A DNA stretch of 64,000 bases from Pusillimonas sp. (GTDB lineage Bacteria > Pseudomonadota > Gammaproteobacteria > Burkholderiales > Burkholderiaceae_B), in assembly GCF_029263785.1 (NCBI RefSeq), contig NZ_JAJUFE010000002.1:1-64000 (forward strand). Direction: 5' to 3'. The notes beneath the pieces were generated by a model. The model was not told the origin of the DNA. It was given only the letters and a program-made list of their open reading frames with translations, and made no database searches. Position 1 is the first letter of the stretch. The number at the start of each line of letters is the position of its first letter. This document shows positions 51,523-63,229 of this stretch, in pieces. The position numbers and the translations under genes are program-made.

Positions 51523-52977
51523 CTACGGCAGCACAGGCGGCACGTCTTGCAACGCATCCACCTGCCAGCCCCCTCCCAACGCCACCATCAACTGCACCGA
51601 GGCCAACAGCCGACTAAGCCGAAGCGACAGGGCCGCCCGCTCCGTGCTAAGTGCCGTCGCCTCGACCTGCACCACGCTCAGATAATCAATCATGCCCGCG
51701 TTGTACTGATTTCGCGTCAGTTCCAGCGATTCACGCGCTGCGGCCAAAGCACGTCCCTGCGTTTCCTGCTCCTGTTCCAGCACCCGAAGCTGGACCAGGA
51801 AATCCTCGACTTCCTGCAAGGCCTGCAGCACCGTCAGCCGATAATTCGCGACCTGCTCATCGTAAATGGCCCGAGCTTCCTCAAGCTGGGCCCGCCGTGC
51901 TCCACCATCGAACACCGTCAGGGCCAGCGCCGGCCCCAAAGACCAGAAGTGAAACGGTGCACTGAGCCACTGTGCCCACTGACTACCCCGGTAGCCATAT
52001 TGCGTGCTTAAAGTCAGGTCTGGAAACCACGCCGCCTGAGCCACGCCAATGCGCGCATTTGCCTGCGCCGTGCGCCGCTCGGCTGCAGCCACGTCCGGAC
52101 GACGCTCAAGCAACTGGGACGGCAGACCGGCGGGTATCACAGGGACCAGACCCGGCATCCTGCCCTCGTCCAGACCAAACTGCGACGGAGGCTGCCCAAG
52201 CAAGACAGCCAATGCATGTTCAAGCTGCGCCCGCTGCCGCTCCAGCGCAAGCATCTGCGTGCGCGCGTTTTCGAGCTGGGTCCGTGCCGATGCCACATCC
52301 ACCTGCGCGGCGATTCCCGCCGCATAGCGATTCTGCGTCATCTCGAGTGACCGCTCGTAGGCAGCCACGGTCTGGGCGAACAATGCCTTTTCGGCATCGA
52401 ACGCACGCAGCTGAAAATACGTCTGGGCCAACGTGGACTGCATGCTGAGACGCGTATTCGCAAGGTCGGCCGCACTGGCCTGCGCACCGGCCTCGCCCGC
52501 TTCAACCGTACGACGTATCCGGCCCCATAGATCCGCCTCCCAGCTTACGTTCGCCGATAGCGAATACTGATTCCCGGTGGCAGCGCCCTGCCCGGCATTG
52601 CCGCCTCCACCGCCCGAGCGTGTCGCGGATGCCGACGTGCCGATGGTGGGGAAAAATCCCGCGCCCGCTGAGCGCACCAACGCCTGGGCTTGCCGATAGC
52701 GCGCCTCCGCTTGCGCAATGGAAAGATTCGCCTCCAGCATCCGGCTCATCAAGTGGTTGAGATCTTCATCTTCAAAATCGCGCCACCAGTCGGGTCGAGG
52801 CACATGATCGCTGGGGCGCGCCTGTACCCAGCCTTTTGCTTCCTTGAACTCGCCACCCACCTCAACGACTGGAAGGCGATAGTCCGGGCCGACAGCACAA
52901 CCCGCCAAAACCGCGCACAAAAGCACCGTGCCAAGCCGCGCCCCGGTGAACTTGAGAGTGATATCGTTTCCCGTCAT
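51523..52977 (-). CDS. Outer-membrane efflux lipoprotein (NodT/OprM family)
   Basis: 484 residues with lipobox LAGC at about 24-27, then two outer-membrane factor repeats (AEARYRQAQALVRSAG..., ANARIGVAQAAWFPDLTLS). It forms the TolC-like trimeric exit duct for the RND pump coded upstream. It starts 58 bases after the MdtC-type gene and is the last gene of the operon. Confidence 0.92.
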   Translation of the reverse strand: MTGNDITLKFTGARLGTVLLCAVLAGCAVGPDYRLPVVEVGGEFKEAKGWVQARPSDHVPRPDWWRDFEDEDLNHLMSRMLEANLSIAQAEARYRQAQALVRSAGAGFFPTIGTSASATRSGGGGGNAGQGAATGNQYSLSANVSWEADLWGRIRRTVEAGEAGAQASAADLANTRLSMQSTLAQTYFQLRAFDAEKALFAQTVAAYERSLEMTQNRYAAGIAAQVDVASARTQLENARTQMLALERQRAQLEHALAVLLGQPPSQFGLDEGRMPGLVPVIPAGLPSQLLERRPDVAAAERRTAQANARIGVAQAAWFPDLTLSTQYGYRGSQWAQWLSAPFHFWSLGPALALTVFDGGARRAQLEEARAIYDEQVANYRLTVLQALQEVEDFLVQLRVLEQEQETQGRALAAARESLELTRNQYNAGMIDYLSVVQVEATALSTERAALSLRLSRLLASVQLMVALGGGWQVDALQDVPPVLP

Positions 52978-53035
52978 TCGTTTCCTTGCCCTTGCAAAGC
53001 GAAAGCCGCCAAAAAACTCCTTGTTTTTCGCCCGT

Positions 53036-56000
53036 TCATTGCTGCGTCAATTCTCGCGGGGCGCTACCGCGTGGCTGCCTGCGCCGCTTCGACCACAAAC
53101 GCAATCGATCCAGATACAGATACACAACCGGCGTCGTGTACAAGGTAAGCACCTGGCTCAGAATCAGCCCACCCGCAATGGTGATTCCCAGCGGCTGGCG
53201 AATTTCCACCCCTGCGCCGGTCGCGAATATCAGCGGCAGTGCTCCGAACAAGGCGGAAATTGTCGTCATCATGATGGGCCGGAAGCGCACCAGACATGCT
53301 TCGAATATGGCGTCGCGCGTCGACAGACCACGCTGGCGTTCAGCCTGCAGCGCAAAGTCAACCATCATGATGGCGTTCTTCTTGACGATGCCAATCAGCA
53401 AGAAAACCCCGATGAGCGCGATCAGGGTAAATTCATGACCCAGCAATTGCAGGGCAAGGAGCGCGCCGATGCCGGCGGAAGGCAATGTGGACAAAATGGT
53501 AATGGGGTGGATATAACTTTCGTACAACATGCCCAATACGATATACATCGTCACCAACGCCGCCAGGATCAGCCAGGGCTGCTGCCTTACAGCTTTCTGT
53601 AAATCCAGCGCATCACCCAGGAACCCTGCCTGGATCTGGTCGCTGGGCAGCCCGATACGCGCTACTGCCCGCTCGATTGCCTGTGCCGCTTCTTCGAGGG
53701 TAACCCCCGGTGCCAGGTTGAACGAGGTGTTCTCCGCCGCCAGCAGCCCTTCATGCCGAACACTGGTCGGCGCGTTTCCGGATTCGAATCGCGCGAAAGA
53801 AGCGAGCGGCACGCGGTTGCCCTGCGCAGTAATTACTTGCACTTGTTTGAGCGACTCGATGTCACGGGCGAACTTTGGGTCCACGGCCATCACCACGTGG
53901 TATTGGTTCAGCGGACCATAAATAATCGACACCTGACGCTGACTGAACGCATTATTCAGCGTAGACGAAATCAAGGACATATCCACTCCCAACCGAGTGG
54001 CTGCGTCCCGGTCTATGACAAGCTCAACCCGCTGCGCCCTGTCTTCGATCCCGTCTTCCACATCGACCAGTTCCGGCAACTGGGACATGGCCGCGCGTAA
54101 TCGTGTGACCCACGTCTGCAACAACGGCAGATCACTTGCGAGCAACGTGTAATCGTAGGACGCCGAGCCGCGACGACCCGCGCCACGCAGATCCTGCTCT
54201 GGAATCAACGTCAGCCTTGCCCCGGGCTCGCTACTGAAACGAGGACGGAGTCGATTGACGACCTGAAGCGCGCTGACCTTTCGTTCTTCGAGCGGTTTGA
54301 GCTGGATCATCATGAAGCTGGATGTCGTACCGCCTCGCCCGCCCATGAACGCCGTGACACTTTCAATGGCCGGGTCTTCAAGAAGAATCCGGCGGAATTT
54401 TTCAAGCTTGGGTTGAGCAGCCTGAAAGGAAGTGCCCTGGTCGACCCTGAAAAAACCCATCAGCTGGCCCGTGTCCTGCTGAGGAAAAAACCCTTTGGGT
54501 ACTACCGAGTACAAATACACATTCAGGCCGATCGTTGCCACAAGCACCAACAGCATGAAGCGGCTATGGCGCAGCGCCCACTCAAGCGATGCCTTGTACC
54601 CACGCCAAAAACGGTCTCCCAGTGATTGAACGAAACGTCTGAATGCTGACGGCCGGCGCTCTGCCTGATTCTGGCGCTTGAGCAGTCGCGAGCACATCAT
54701 CGGCGTCAGAATCAGCGACAGTACCAACGACACCATGATCGCTGCAGTCAAGGTAACGGCGAACTCGCGAAAAAGACGTCCCAGCAGGTCGCCCATCAAC
54801 AGGATGGGAATGAACACCGCCACCAGCGAGACACTCATCGCCATTACGGTGAAACCAACCTCGCGGACACCCCGCACCGCTGCACGAAATGGCGACATGC
54901 CGCGTTCGATGTGCCGCGAGATATTTTCTAGCACGACAATGGCATCATCGACGACAAAGCCTGTTGCCACGATCAACGCCATGATCGAAATGGTGTTCAG
55001 ACTGAATCCAAACCACCACATCAGCCCGAAGGTCGTGATCAGAGAGGCCGGCACTACAACGCTTGGAATCAGCGCGGCCCTGAAGTTGCGAAGGAACAGC
55101 AACACAACCAGCACGACAAGCACAACCGCGATAATCAGGGTCAGCTCCGCCTCGTGTAACGATGCGCGTATGCTGGGTGTGCGGTCCTGCGCCACAGTAA
55201 GAGTCACATGGGCCGGCGCCATAGCCTGAAAAATCGGAAGCTGCGCGCGGATGGCGTCGACGGTTTCAATGATATTGGCGTCGGGCTGGCGGCGAATGAT
55301 CAGCAGCACCGCCCGCTTGTCATTGAAATACCCCACGTTGTACAGCTCTTCAACCGAGTCCTCGACCTTCGCCACATCACCCAGGCGAATGGGTGCTCCA
55401 TCCCGCCAGGCTACGATCAGCGGCGCATATTCGGCCGCGCGTGTCATCTGCGGGCTCGACAGTATCTGCCAATGATGCCGGTCATTTTCGACAATGCCAT
55501 TGGGCCGCAAGGTGTTGGCGTCAGACAGGGCGGCCCGAACTTCGTCCAGCGATACTCCCGCGCTATTAAGGGCATTGGGATTCAGACTGATGCGGACAGC
55601 GGGCAAGGAGCTGCCGCCTACGGTCACCTCGCCCACGCCCGTGACTTGAGAAAGCTTCTGCGCAAAGACGGTAGAGGCCAGATCGTATAGCTGGCCTTGT
55701 GTGGCAATGTCTGATGTCAGCGCCAGTACCATGACCGGCGCCGAATTCGGATTCACCTTGTTATAGGTGGGGTTGTTACGCAATCCCGAAGGGAGCATCG
55801 CACGCGCTTCATTGATGGCAGCCTGAACATCGCGCGCCGCACTATTGATGTCGCGATCCATGTCGAACATCAGCGTGATGTTTGTCGAACCCTCCGAACT
55901 TCGCGACGACATTTCCGACAGGCCCGCAATGGAACCCAGCGCCTGTTCCAGTGGCATGGCAACGCTGGACGCCATGGTTTCCGGACTGGCCCCCGCCATG

Positions 56001-56149
56001 CGGGCATTGACCGAAATCATCGGGAAATCAATTTGTGGCAAGGGGGCCACCGGCAAAAGCCTATACGCCAATACCCCCGACAACACCATTGCGATGCACA
56101 GCAGGGTCGTGGTTACCGGCCGCAGGATGAACAGGGTCAGCCATCTCAT
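53036..56149 (-). CDS. mdtC: RND multidrug efflux permease, MdtC-like
   Basis: 1037 residues with the RND layout: one N-terminal helix, a large periplasmic loop, TM2-6, a second loop, then TM8-12. The proton-relay Asp residues are expected in the [15 protein letters not shown] segment near residue 400. Its start overlaps the stop of the previous RND gene by ATGA. Two unlike RND subunits in a row are the sign of MdtBC-type heterotrimers, which export bile salts, novobiocin and similar drugs. Confidence 0.93.
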   Translation of the reverse strand: MRWLTLFILRPVTTTLLCIAMVLSGVLAYRLLPVAPLPQIDFPMISVNARMAGASPETMASSVAMPLEQALGSIAGLSEMSSRSSEGSTNITLMFDMDRDINSAARDVQAAINEARAMLPSGLRNNPTYNKVNPNSAPVMVLALTSDIATQGQLYDLASTVFAQKLSQVTGVGEVTVGGSSLPAVRISLNPNALNSAGVSLDEVRAALSDANTLRPNGIVENDRHHWQILSSPQMTRAAEYAPLIVAWRDGAPIRLGDVAKVEDSVEELYNVGYFNDKRAVLLIIRRQPDANIIETVDAIRAQLPIFQAMAPAHVTLTVAQDRTPSIRASLHEAELTLIIAVVLVVLVVLLFLRNFRAALIPSVVVPASLITTFGLMWWFGFSLNTISIMALIVATGFVVDDAIVVLENISRHIERGMSPFRAAVRGVREVGFTVMAMSVSLVAVFIPILLMGDLLGRLFREFAVTLTAAIMVSLVLSLILTPMMCSRLLKRQNQAERRPSAFRRFVQSLGDRFWRGYKASLEWALRHSRFMLLVLVATIGLNVYLYSVVPKGFFPQQDTGQLMGFFRVDQGTSFQAAQPKLEKFRRILLEDPAIESVTAFMGGRGGTTSSFMMIQLKPLEERKVSALQVVNRLRPRFSSEPGARLTLIPEQDLRGAGRRGSASYDYTLLASDLPLLQTWVTRLRAAMSQLPELVDVEDGIEDRAQRVELVIDRDAATRLGVDMSLISSTLNNAFSQRQVSIIYGPLNQYHVVMAVDPKFARDIESLKQVQVITAQGNRVPLASFARFESGNAPTSVRHEGLLAAENTSFNLAPGVTLEEAAQAIERAVARIGLPSDQIQAGFLGDALDLQKAVRQQPWLILAALVTMYIVLGMLYESYIHPITILSTLPSAGIGALLALQLLGHEFTLIALIGVFLLIGIVKKNAIMMVDFALQAERQRGLSTRDAIFEACLVRFRPIMMTTISALFGALPLIFATGAGVEIRQPLGITIAGGLILSQVLTLYTTPVVYLYLDRLRLWSKRRRQPRGSAPRELTQQ

Positions 56150-59100
56150 GGCGCTACCTGCTGCGCATCGGCGCGCGCGCGACGACTGGCCGAATAGCGC
56201 CGCGAAAGCCTGTCAAACATCAGGTAAATGACCGGTGTAGTGAATAAAGTCAGCAATTGGCTGCAAACCAGTCCGCCCACCATCACCAGGCCCAGGGGTT
56301 GACGCAACTCGGACCCGGCGCCTGTCGAGAGCATGAGCGGGATTGCCGCAAAGAGCGCTGCCAACGTGGTCATGAGGATAGGACGAAAACGCAGCAGGGC
56401 CGCCTCATGGATCGCGTCGCGCGGCGCCAACCCTCGCTGACGCTCTGCATCCAGCGCAAAATCGATCATCATGATCGCGTTCTTCTTCACGATACCGATC
56501 AGAAGGATAATGCCGATGATGCCGATCATGTCGAGAGCCTTGCCGGTCAGAAGCAATGCCAGCAAGGCTCCGATGGCGGCAGACGGCAGCGTCGACAGAA
56601 TCGTCACGGGGTGGATATAACTTTCGTACAGGATGCCCAGAACGATATACATGGCCACCACGGCGGCGAGCATCAGCCATAATGTGCTGGCCAGCGAGGC
56701 CTCGAATGCACGGGCGGCACCCTGAAACTTCATTTCAGTCGTGATGGGCATGTCGAGCTCTGCCTGAGCCTGGGTAATCGCATCGACCGCGTCCGACAAC
56801 GCTACGCCAGGCGCCAGATTGAACGACAGGGTAGTGGCCGGAAACTGACCCAGCCGCTCGATCGACAGCAATCCCGATTGCTGTGTGGCGGTCACCACGC
56901 TGCCAAGCGGAATGGTGCCCCCCGAGTCAGTGCGCACGTAGATATGATCCAGTGCCGCCGGGCTGCGACGGTACGACTCTTCCACCTCCAATACCACCCT
57001 GTACTGCGCCGATTGCGTAAAAATCGTCGATATCAGACGTTGTCCGAAAGCATCGTACAGAGCCTCGTCAATGGCCGAGGTGGTAACACCCAGCCGCGCG
57101 GCAGCGTCGCGATCTATGGCCAGAACGGTCTGCAAACCTCCGGCCTGCTGGTCCAGGGTAACGTCTTCCAATTCAGGCAGCTGCCGCATCGCCTCTTCGA
57201 GACGCGGGGCCCACTCCAGCAATACCGCAGGATCCGGATCGGACAACGACATCTGATATTGCGTCCGGCTCACCCGGTCTTCGATGGTCAGGTCTTGCAC
57301 AGGCTGCATGTACACCCTGATATCGGGCAAGCCGGACAGCTTTTCCTTCAAGCGACGGATAATATCGGTAGCGTTGTCGTCCCGGTCCGCCAGGGGCTTC
57401 AGAGCGATCTGCATGCGACCGGTATTGATCGTTGCGTTGCTACCATCGATTCCGATAAACGACGACACGTTCTGCACCGCCGGATCTTGCAGGATGACGT
57501 CAACGGCCTGGTGCTGGCGCTGTGCCATGGCGTTGAATGAAACGGTGGCGGGCGCCTGGCTGATGGCCTGAATCAGACCGGTGTCCTGCTGAGGGAAAAA
57601 CCCTTTGGGAACCACCGCGTACAGCAAGGCTGTTAACAGCAATGTCGCAAATGCTACCCAAAGCGTTAGCCGCTGGCGAGCAAGCACCCACACCAGACCC
57701 CGATCATACGCAGCCACCAGACGGTCCATCGCGTCGCCGAGCCAGCGCTGAAAACGCCCATGTTTCTGCTCCGACTCGGTCTTCAGCAGGCGCGCGCACA
57801 TCATAGGCGTAAGTGTCAGCGATATGCCAAGCGAAAGCAGAATCGCGACCGCCAGCGTGATGGCGAACTCACTGAACAGTCTGCCGATGACATCGCTCAT
57901 GAAAAGAAGGGGAATCAGCACCGCAATCAGCGACAAGGTCAGCGACACCAAGGTAAATCCAATCTGCGACGCACCCTTGAGCGCTGCCTGAAGCGCGGAC
58001 TCGCCTTCTTCTATATGCCGCGCGATGTTCTCGATCATCACGATAGCATCGTCCACCACAAACCCGGTCGCAATCGTAAGCGCCATAAGGGTCAGGTTGT
58101 TGATGCTGAAGCCGGCCAGATACATGACTGCGAACGTGCCAATCAGGGAGAGCGGCACCACCACACTGGGAATGAAGGTGGCCGTCCAGCTTCGCAAAAA
58201 GACGAATGTGACCAGCACCACCAGAACGATCGCCAGCATCATCTCAAACTGAACGTGATTGACCGAGTCACGTATGGTTTGGGTGCGATCAGTCGCTACT
58301 TCAACGTCTACGCCAATAGGCAGGGCCTGGCGCAACGACGGCAAAAGCTGCTTTACCCGATCGACCACTTCAATGACGTTGGCGCCCGGCTGACGCTGGA
58401 TGTTCAGCAGTATGGCGGGCTGGTTGCCCACCCAGGCCGCCTGGCGGATGTTTTCTGCGCCTTTGGTTGCGACGGCCACATCGCGCAGGCGCAGGGCGGC
58501 ACCGTTCTCGTACGCCAAGATGAGCGACTCATAATCTTCGATGGAGCGCAGTTGGTCATTGGCATTGATGGTGGTTGATCGGTTCGGACCATCAAGGTTT
58601 CCCTTCGGCTGATTGACATTGGCCGATGTGATGGCACTGCGTAGATCAGAAAGTGTCAGGCCCCGCGCCGCCAGGGCTTGCGGGTCTGCCTGGATGCGCA
58701 CAGCCGGTCGCTGCCCGCCGGCAATACTCACCAGCCCCACACCCGTAATCTGGGACAGTTTCTGAGCTACGCGGATATCGATCAGGTCACGCACGTCATA
58801 CAGGGGCAGAGTGGGAGACGTAACGGCCAACGTAATGACTGGCGTGTCGGCGGGATTGACCTTGTTGTAAACGGGCGGCGCGGGCAGATCATTGGGCAAC
58901 AGGTTTGAAGCCGCATTGATCGCCGCCTGTACCTCCTGTTCAGCCACGTCCATCGCCAGCTCAAGATCGAACTGCAAGGTGATGGACGACAACCCCCCAG
59001 AGCTGGTCGAGCTCATTTGAATAAGGCCCGGCATCTGGCCAAACTGCCGTTCAAGCGGCGAGGTCACCAATGCCGCCATGACGTCCGGACTCGCACCAGG

Positions 59101-59253
59101 GTATTCCGTACTGACCTGTATGGTGGGGTAATCCACCTCGGGCAGCGCCGATACCGGCAGCATGCGATACGCCAGGATGCCCGCAATCAACAACGCGATC
59201 ATGGCCAAAGTAGTGGCCACCGGACGAAGAATGAACAGGCGGGAAATATTCAT
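56146..59253 (-). CDS. mdtB: RND multidrug efflux permease, MdtB-like
   Basis: 1035 residues, same layout as its partner, with the [19 protein letters not shown] helix and the late [15 protein letters not shown] segment. It begins 23 bases after the adaptor gene. Sequence resemblance between the two RND genes is clear but not so high as to suggest a recent copy. Gene order adaptor-MdtB-MdtC-outer factor is classic. Confidence 0.93.
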   Translation of the reverse strand: MNISRLFILRPVATTLAMIALLIAGILAYRMLPVSALPEVDYPTIQVSTEYPGASPDVMAALVTSPLERQFGQMPGLIQMSSTSSGGLSSITLQFDLELAMDVAEQEVQAAINAASNLLPNDLPAPPVYNKVNPADTPVITLAVTSPTLPLYDVRDLIDIRVAQKLSQITGVGLVSIAGGQRPAVRIQADPQALAARGLTLSDLRSAITSANVNQPKGNLDGPNRSTTINANDQLRSIEDYESLILAYENGAALRLRDVAVATKGAENIRQAAWVGNQPAILLNIQRQPGANVIEVVDRVKQLLPSLRQALPIGVDVEVATDRTQTIRDSVNHVQFEMMLAIVLVVLVTFVFLRSWTATFIPSVVVPLSLIGTFAVMYLAGFSINNLTLMALTIATGFVVDDAIVMIENIARHIEEGESALQAALKGASQIGFTLVSLTLSLIAVLIPLLFMSDVIGRLFSEFAITLAVAILLSLGISLTLTPMMCARLLKTESEQKHGRFQRWLGDAMDRLVAAYDRGLVWVLARQRLTLWVAFATLLLTALLYAVVPKGFFPQQDTGLIQAISQAPATVSFNAMAQRQHQAVDVILQDPAVQNVSSFIGIDGSNATINTGRMQIALKPLADRDDNATDIIRRLKEKLSGLPDIRVYMQPVQDLTIEDRVSRTQYQMSLSDPDPAVLLEWAPRLEEAMRQLPELEDVTLDQQAGGLQTVLAIDRDAAARLGVTTSAIDEALYDAFGQRLISTIFTQSAQYRVVLEVEESYRRSPAALDHIYVRTDSGGTIPLGSVVTATQQSGLLSIERLGQFPATTLSFNLAPGVALSDAVDAITQAQAELDMPITTEMKFQGAARAFEASLASTLWLMLAAVVAMYIVLGILYESYIHPVTILSTLPSAAIGALLALLLTGKALDMIGIIGIILLIGIVKKNAIMMIDFALDAERQRGLAPRDAIHEAALLRFRPILMTTLAALFAAIPLMLSTGAGSELRQPLGLVMVGGLVCSQLLTLFTTPVIYLMFDRLSRRYSASRRARADAQQVAP

Positions 59254-59276
59254 GGCAAGGTCAACCCGATGTCCTG

Positions 59277-60530
59277 CTAATGAGGTGCGCCGACGCCGGG
59301 AGCACCACGCCGTCCACCGGGCACCGGTGCCGGGCGCGCCGCGTCTGCCGTGGCTGTCACAATTTCTACCCTGGAGCCTTCCCGCAGCCGGTCGACACCT
59401 TCGGTGACCACACGCACACCGGCCTCCAGACCCTGGGTGATTGCCACTTTATCGCCTTCCACTGTTCCCGTTTCGACTCGGCGGATTTGCACTGAATCCG
59501 AGTCGTCAAGTGCATAAACGAACGCACCTTGCGACCCCTGCTGAATGGCTGCGGCCGGTGCCACAATGGCCGGCAATCCGGTTCGCACCTTGAGACGAAC
59601 GTTGACGAACTGATTCGGAAACAGGGTTTCGTCCTCGTTCTCGAAGCGGGCCTTCAGCTTGAGCGTGCCCGTGGCAATGTCTATCTGGTTGTCGATGGAT
59701 TCCAGTTGGCCGGTGGCCAGCTTGCGGGTGTCGCTGCTGTCGTAAACATCGACTTCCAGGGGGGAACCTTGCCTGAACTGCTCCAGCACCTCTGGGACCC
59801 GGGCTTGCGGCAGGGTGAATACGACCGATATGGGCTGCGTTTGAGTCAACACGACCAGCCCTTCTGTGCTGCCCGCCGATATCAGATTCCCTTGGTCGAC
59901 CTGGCGCAAACCCAGACGCCCGTCCATCGGCGCCACGATCTCGGTGAAACTGAGCTGCAGCCTGGCATCATCCACCGCCGCCTGATCACTTTTTTGCGAA
60001 CCCAGATACTGCTGGACCAACGCCACCTGCGCGTCCACCTGCTGCTTGGCAATGGAGTTCTGCTTGAAGAGCAATTGATAGCGCTGCAGGTCGCGCTGAG
60101 CATTTTCCAGCTGCGCCTGGTTTTGCCTTTGCTGCCCCAGTGCCTGATCCAGTCTGATCTGATACGGACGCGGATCAATCCGGGCAAGCACGTCACCCTT
60201 CTTTACCTTTTGCCCGTCTTCAAACAACACCTCTTGCAGTTCGCCGTCGACCCGGGCCCGTACAGTGACAGTGTTGTAGGCAGTAACGGTACCAATGGCG
60301 CGGTAGACGACGTCAATGGTGCTGTCCTCGGTGGTGGCGATGCGCACGGGAACCGGCGCACCCATCATGCTGCCCATGAAAGGAGCACCGCCACCAGGCC
60401 GGCCCGCCGGCGCCGGCTTGCTGCCGCTCCAGTACCAGTAGGCCGCCAGTGCCACTACCACGATGAACACCGCCCACCACCAGGGGCGGGAAATACGTCG
60501 CCTGCCCGCTTCGGGACGCAAATCCGACAT
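59277..60530 (-). CDS. mdtA: RND periplasmic adaptor (MdtA-like membrane fusion protein)
   Basis: 417 residues with an N-terminal membrane anchor ([18 protein letters not shown], about 17-34), then a lipoyl/barrel-sandwich half ([20 protein letters not shown]), a coiled-coil hairpin rich in Gln and Leu (about 120-185), the second lipoyl half ([10 protein letters not shown]) and a beta-barrel. It joins the RND pump with the outer-membrane duct. It is the first gene of the operon; no regulator gene is next to it. Confidence 0.93.
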   Translation of the reverse strand: MSDLRPEAGRRRISRPWWWAVFIVVVALAAYWYWSGSKPAPAGRPGGGAPFMGSMMGAPVPVRIATTEDSTIDVVYRAIGTVTAYNTVTVRARVDGELQEVLFEDGQKVKKGDVLARIDPRPYQIRLDQALGQQRQNQAQLENAQRDLQRYQLLFKQNSIAKQQVDAQVALVQQYLGSQKSDQAAVDDARLQLSFTEIVAPMDGRLGLRQVDQGNLISAGSTEGLVVLTQTQPISVVFTLPQARVPEVLEQFRQGSPLEVDVYDSSDTRKLATGQLESIDNQIDIATGTLKLKARFENEDETLFPNQFVNVRLKVRTGLPAIVAPAAAIQQGSQGAFVYALDDSDSVQIRRVETGTVEGDKVAITQGLEAGVRVVTEGVDRLREGSRVEIVTATADAARPAPVPGGRRGAPGVGAPH

Positions 60531-60649
60531 GCAAAGTTCTCCAATAGGAAATCAAGCCGCTATTGTCGCCAATTCCATGAAAGGCGCGAACAAAAAATAG
60601 CCAAATGAAATCGACCGCAACAACTTTCCAGCGGGTGGAGTATCGACGG

Positions 60650-61402
60650 TCAAAGATTGCAGCGAGCCAGGCGAAAAGGGATATCGCGCGTGACCGGCTG
60701 GGGCTTGAGCTCGTTGTCCTGGGTCGAAAAACGGATCCAGATTACATATTTATTGGCGCTCATTTCGGGGAAGACACCCAGATCGGCATCAACCCAGGTG
60801 CGCAGCAGCTGATAGGTTTTGCCAGTGAGCATTTCTTGATAGGCACCCTGACGGGCTTCGAGCGACTCGATGTCACTGGAGTCACGAAGCATTCGCAGAA
60901 TCAGGGCCAGTCCGCTATACAAGGGCAGAAACGGGCTGATCCATTGCTTGAGGTCGTTGACCCGGACCTCGTGGGGTTTGATCTGCCAGGCGTAATACGA
61001 GGGGATATCGGCCGGGGACGAACCGCCGGGCACAGCCAGCCTGCCACGCAGACTGGCCAGCCATTCGTTGTCGCGCAACCCCTGCCCGATTCGCCCCTGG
61101 GCGCCAAGCGCAGCCGCCGCATCCTGAATTTCGGTCAGCATTGCATCAAGGGCACTGCCGTCAACGCCCGGATGCTGCCTCAGGCTGCTGAGGGACACGC
61201 GCTGGCGTTCAAGATCTTGAAGCACCGAGCCACGCAGATCTGTGCGCTCGGAAACTTCGAGCAGATCGAACAGGGTATCAAGAGCTATCTGGTGGTGGTG
61301 AACATCTGGGCCGTCGGCAAAGAAAAAAAGCCTGCCAAACAAATGCTCGACCCGGAGCAGAGTTCTAACGCGTTCGTTGCAAGGATATTCATAAAGAATC
61401 AC
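60650..61402 (-). CDS. zapD: Cell division protein ZapD
   Basis: 250 residues from GTG 61402; E. coli ZapD has 247. It begins VILYEYPCNERVRTLLRVEH, the conserved start of this family (DUF1342), and ends with RDIPFRLARC. ZapD crosslinks FtsZ filaments at the division ring. It follows coaE by 22 bases on the same strand, a usual pairing. The Shine-Dalgarno is poor, and coupling to coaE translation is likely. Confidence 0.93.
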   Translation of the reverse strand: MILYEYPCNERVRTLLRVEHLFGRLFFFADGPDVHHHQIALDTLFDLLEVSERTDLRGSVLQDLERQRVSLSSLRQHPGVDGSALDAMLTEIQDAAAALGAQGRIGQGLRDNEWLASLRGRLAVPGGSSPADIPSYYAWQIKPHEVRVNDLKQWISPFLPLYSGLALILRMLRDSSDIESLEARQGAYQEMLTGKTYQLLRTWVDADLGVFPEMSANKYVIWIRFSTQDNELKPQPVTRDIPFRLARCNL

Positions 61403-61424
61403 GCGACCAGTAACCTTTTGGTGG

Positions 61425-62060
61425 TTAGTACACTTCGTCCTTTCCGCTGGAGTCGCGCCGAGCTGCCAACTTGCACCAGGCATCATGCAGCGCCCGCGAG
61501 CGCGCCTCGAGTTCATCCAGAGTTGTGCCGCCATCGTTGAGCACGATGTCGTCGGCGGCGGCCAGACGAGCCTCGCGGCCAACCTGCACCGACATGATAC
61601 GCTCAATAGCTTCTTGCGTCAGCCCGCTACGGGCCTGTACACGGGCAACTTGGGTGGCCGGATCGCAGTCGACAACGCAGATGCGATCCACCTCATCGCG
61701 CCAACGCCCCGACTCTATCAGCAACGGGACAACAAATACAAGATAGCATCCCGTGGCCTGCTGCGCCTGCTCGCGTGTAACCTGCCTTATCATTGGGTGA
61801 AGAATGGCTTCAAGCCGTCGCCGGGCGTCGGGGTCTGCGAACACAAGCTCGCGCATGGCTCGGCGGTCGAGCGACCCATCCGGTGCAATGGCTTGCGGCC
61901 CGAACTCGGCACGAATCGGCCCGATCGCCGCCCCGCCGGGTGCTGTCAGCTGATGCGCAATGGCATCCGTGTCGATAACGGAAGCGCCCCATGAGGCGAA
62001 AAAATCGGCTACCTGTGTCTTTCCGGAGCCTATTCCACCCGTCAAGCCTATCTTCAACAT
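61425..62060 (-). CDS. coaE: Dephospho-CoA kinase
   Basis: 211 residues from ATG 62060. The P-loop GGIGSGKT at 8-15 and the substrate motif VIDTDAIAHQL directly after it, plus VVPLLIESGRW, are typical of CoaE. It adds the 3'-phosphate in the last step of CoA synthesis. An ATG six codons earlier (62078) is possible but less like the family. It is in operon with zapD. Confidence 0.94.
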   Translation of the reverse strand: MLKIGLTGGIGSGKTQVADFFASWGASVIDTDAIAHQLTAPGGAAIGPIRAEFGPQAIAPDGSLDRRAMRELVFADPDARRRLEAILHPMIRQVTREQAQQATGCYLVFVVPLLIESGRWRDEVDRICVVDCDPATQVARVQARSGLTQEAIERIMSVQVGREARLAAADDIVLNDGGTTLDELEARSRALHDAWCKLAARRDSSGKDEVY

Positions 62061-62227
62061 GGGACAAATCCCTTCCAAGCCAAAACTTTAAATTTACCTT
62101 AGTCCCATGCGAACGGGCGAGCTTTGCCTGTTAAGATAAGCCTGAATTTGCCGGCCACATGCCTTTGAAAGCAAGTCGCGTCCAAGGCGCGTGGTGTTCA
62201 TAAATCCAATTTCAACGACAACATACC

Positions 62228-62902
62228 ATGACAGCCGCATCACGCCGCTATGCTTATCTGAATTCAAAGATCAGCACCCTGACAGCTTGTGCAGTAATGG
62301 TCGTCCTGACGGGCTGCGCGGGTCAGCAGGAATCTGTGCGATACCAACAGCCCGAGTCAACACTTACCGACGCCCAGGCACAGGCGCGGGGACGCAGCAC
62401 CAGCCTCGCTCCATCGCAGATTCAACTTGGTTTCGGCGAAGATGCTGCGCGGCGTGAATCGCAGGCCGCCGCCACCGAAGCGCAGCAAGCCACCCGTGAA
62501 GCAATGGCTGCTCAGATACGACCGCTGCGTGAAGCCAAGACCTTCTTGGGAACGCTGCCCTGCTTGCTGGGGGGCACATGCGACACGAGCCGTGTCACGC
62601 TCACATTAGCGCCCAATGGGCAATGGCGTGCCAGGTCGCAACCACTTTCAGGAAGTGGTACTACAGCGGCAACGGCTCAGCAGGGCTGCTGGGAAGTAAC
62701 CGGGAATTCGCCGTGGCGCATCCGCCTGAGTCTGGACAATTCCACGGCCTCGGCCGCCAGCTTCACCTTCGTCAATGACAATCTGCTGCGGGTCAATACA
62801 GTAAACGACCAGCAGCCGCTGCTCGATTTCCACCTGACCCGTCAGGCCGATATAGACGGCATTGACGAGTTGAGCGGTTCACCCGCACCAAGCTGCAACT
62901 GA
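62228..62902 (+). CDS. Hypothetical lipoprotein, 224 residues
   Basis: The N-terminus holds a hydrophobic stretch ending in the lipobox LTGC at about 27-30, so it is probably a lipoprotein. After a Gln/Ala-rich, charged region (about 70-100), a domain with Cys pairs ([27 protein letters not shown]) looks like a small beta fold of the NlpE or copper-resistance kind, but I cannot assign it. The 3' end overlaps the convergent LuxR-type gene by 61 bases. Confidence 0.72.
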   Translation: MTAASRRYAYLNSKISTLTACAVMVVLTGCAGQQESVRYQQPESTLTDAQAQARGRSTSLAPSQIQLGFGEDAARRESQAAATEAQQATREAMAAQIRPLREAKTFLGTLPCLLGGTCDTSRVTLTLAPNGQWRARSQPLSGSGTTAATAQQGCWEVTGNSPWRIRLSLDNSTASAASFTFVNDNLLRVNTVNDQQPLLDFHLTRQADIDGIDELSGSPAPSCN

Positions 62903-63114
62903 AGCCCTGCAACCCGACGAGCCAGTTCGACCGCATTGCGCACCTGCAACTTTTGAAAGCAGCGTGCGCGATGCGCTTCGACAGTGCGTTGGGACACACC
63001 CAGTTCGGCGGCAATTATCTTGTTGGGCATGCCCAGGGCGACATACTCCATGACGTCGCGCTCACGCGGGGTCAAGGTTGAAATCAATGTGGTGATCGGC
63101 GGGTTTCCGTTCAT
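62842..63114 (-). CDS. Stand-alone LuxR/FixJ-type HTH protein
   Basis: Only 90 residues, consisting of a GerE/LuxR HTH (about 13-70: [36 protein letters not shown]) and a short tail. There is no receiver or autoinducer domain. GGGA lies before the ATG. It is transcribed against the lipoprotein gene and their coding ends overlap by 61 bases. It may be a minimal regulator or the DNA-binding rest of a lost response regulator; I see no upstream receiver-domain remains in the 115 bases before it. Confidence 0.8.
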   Translation of the reverse strand: MNGNPPITTLISTLTPRERDVMEYVALGMPNKIIAAELGVSQRTVEAHRARCFQKLQVRNAVELARRVAGLQLQLGAGEPLNSSMPSISA

Positions 63115-63229
63115 GCCATTCCCTTCTTATTGTCATTAGTTTGAAGGGATTCTGTCATAAAGTGCAACATATTGTCGCCTGTCAGTTCTGACAGATTCAG
63201 CCTACTGATTCCAACCCGCCGCGCCGCGT

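Noticed and set aside
53036-59253. The two RND genes as a recent tandem duplication
   Set aside because: MdtB and MdtC are long-diverged paralogues found in this order in many bacteria; nothing here suggests a recent copy.
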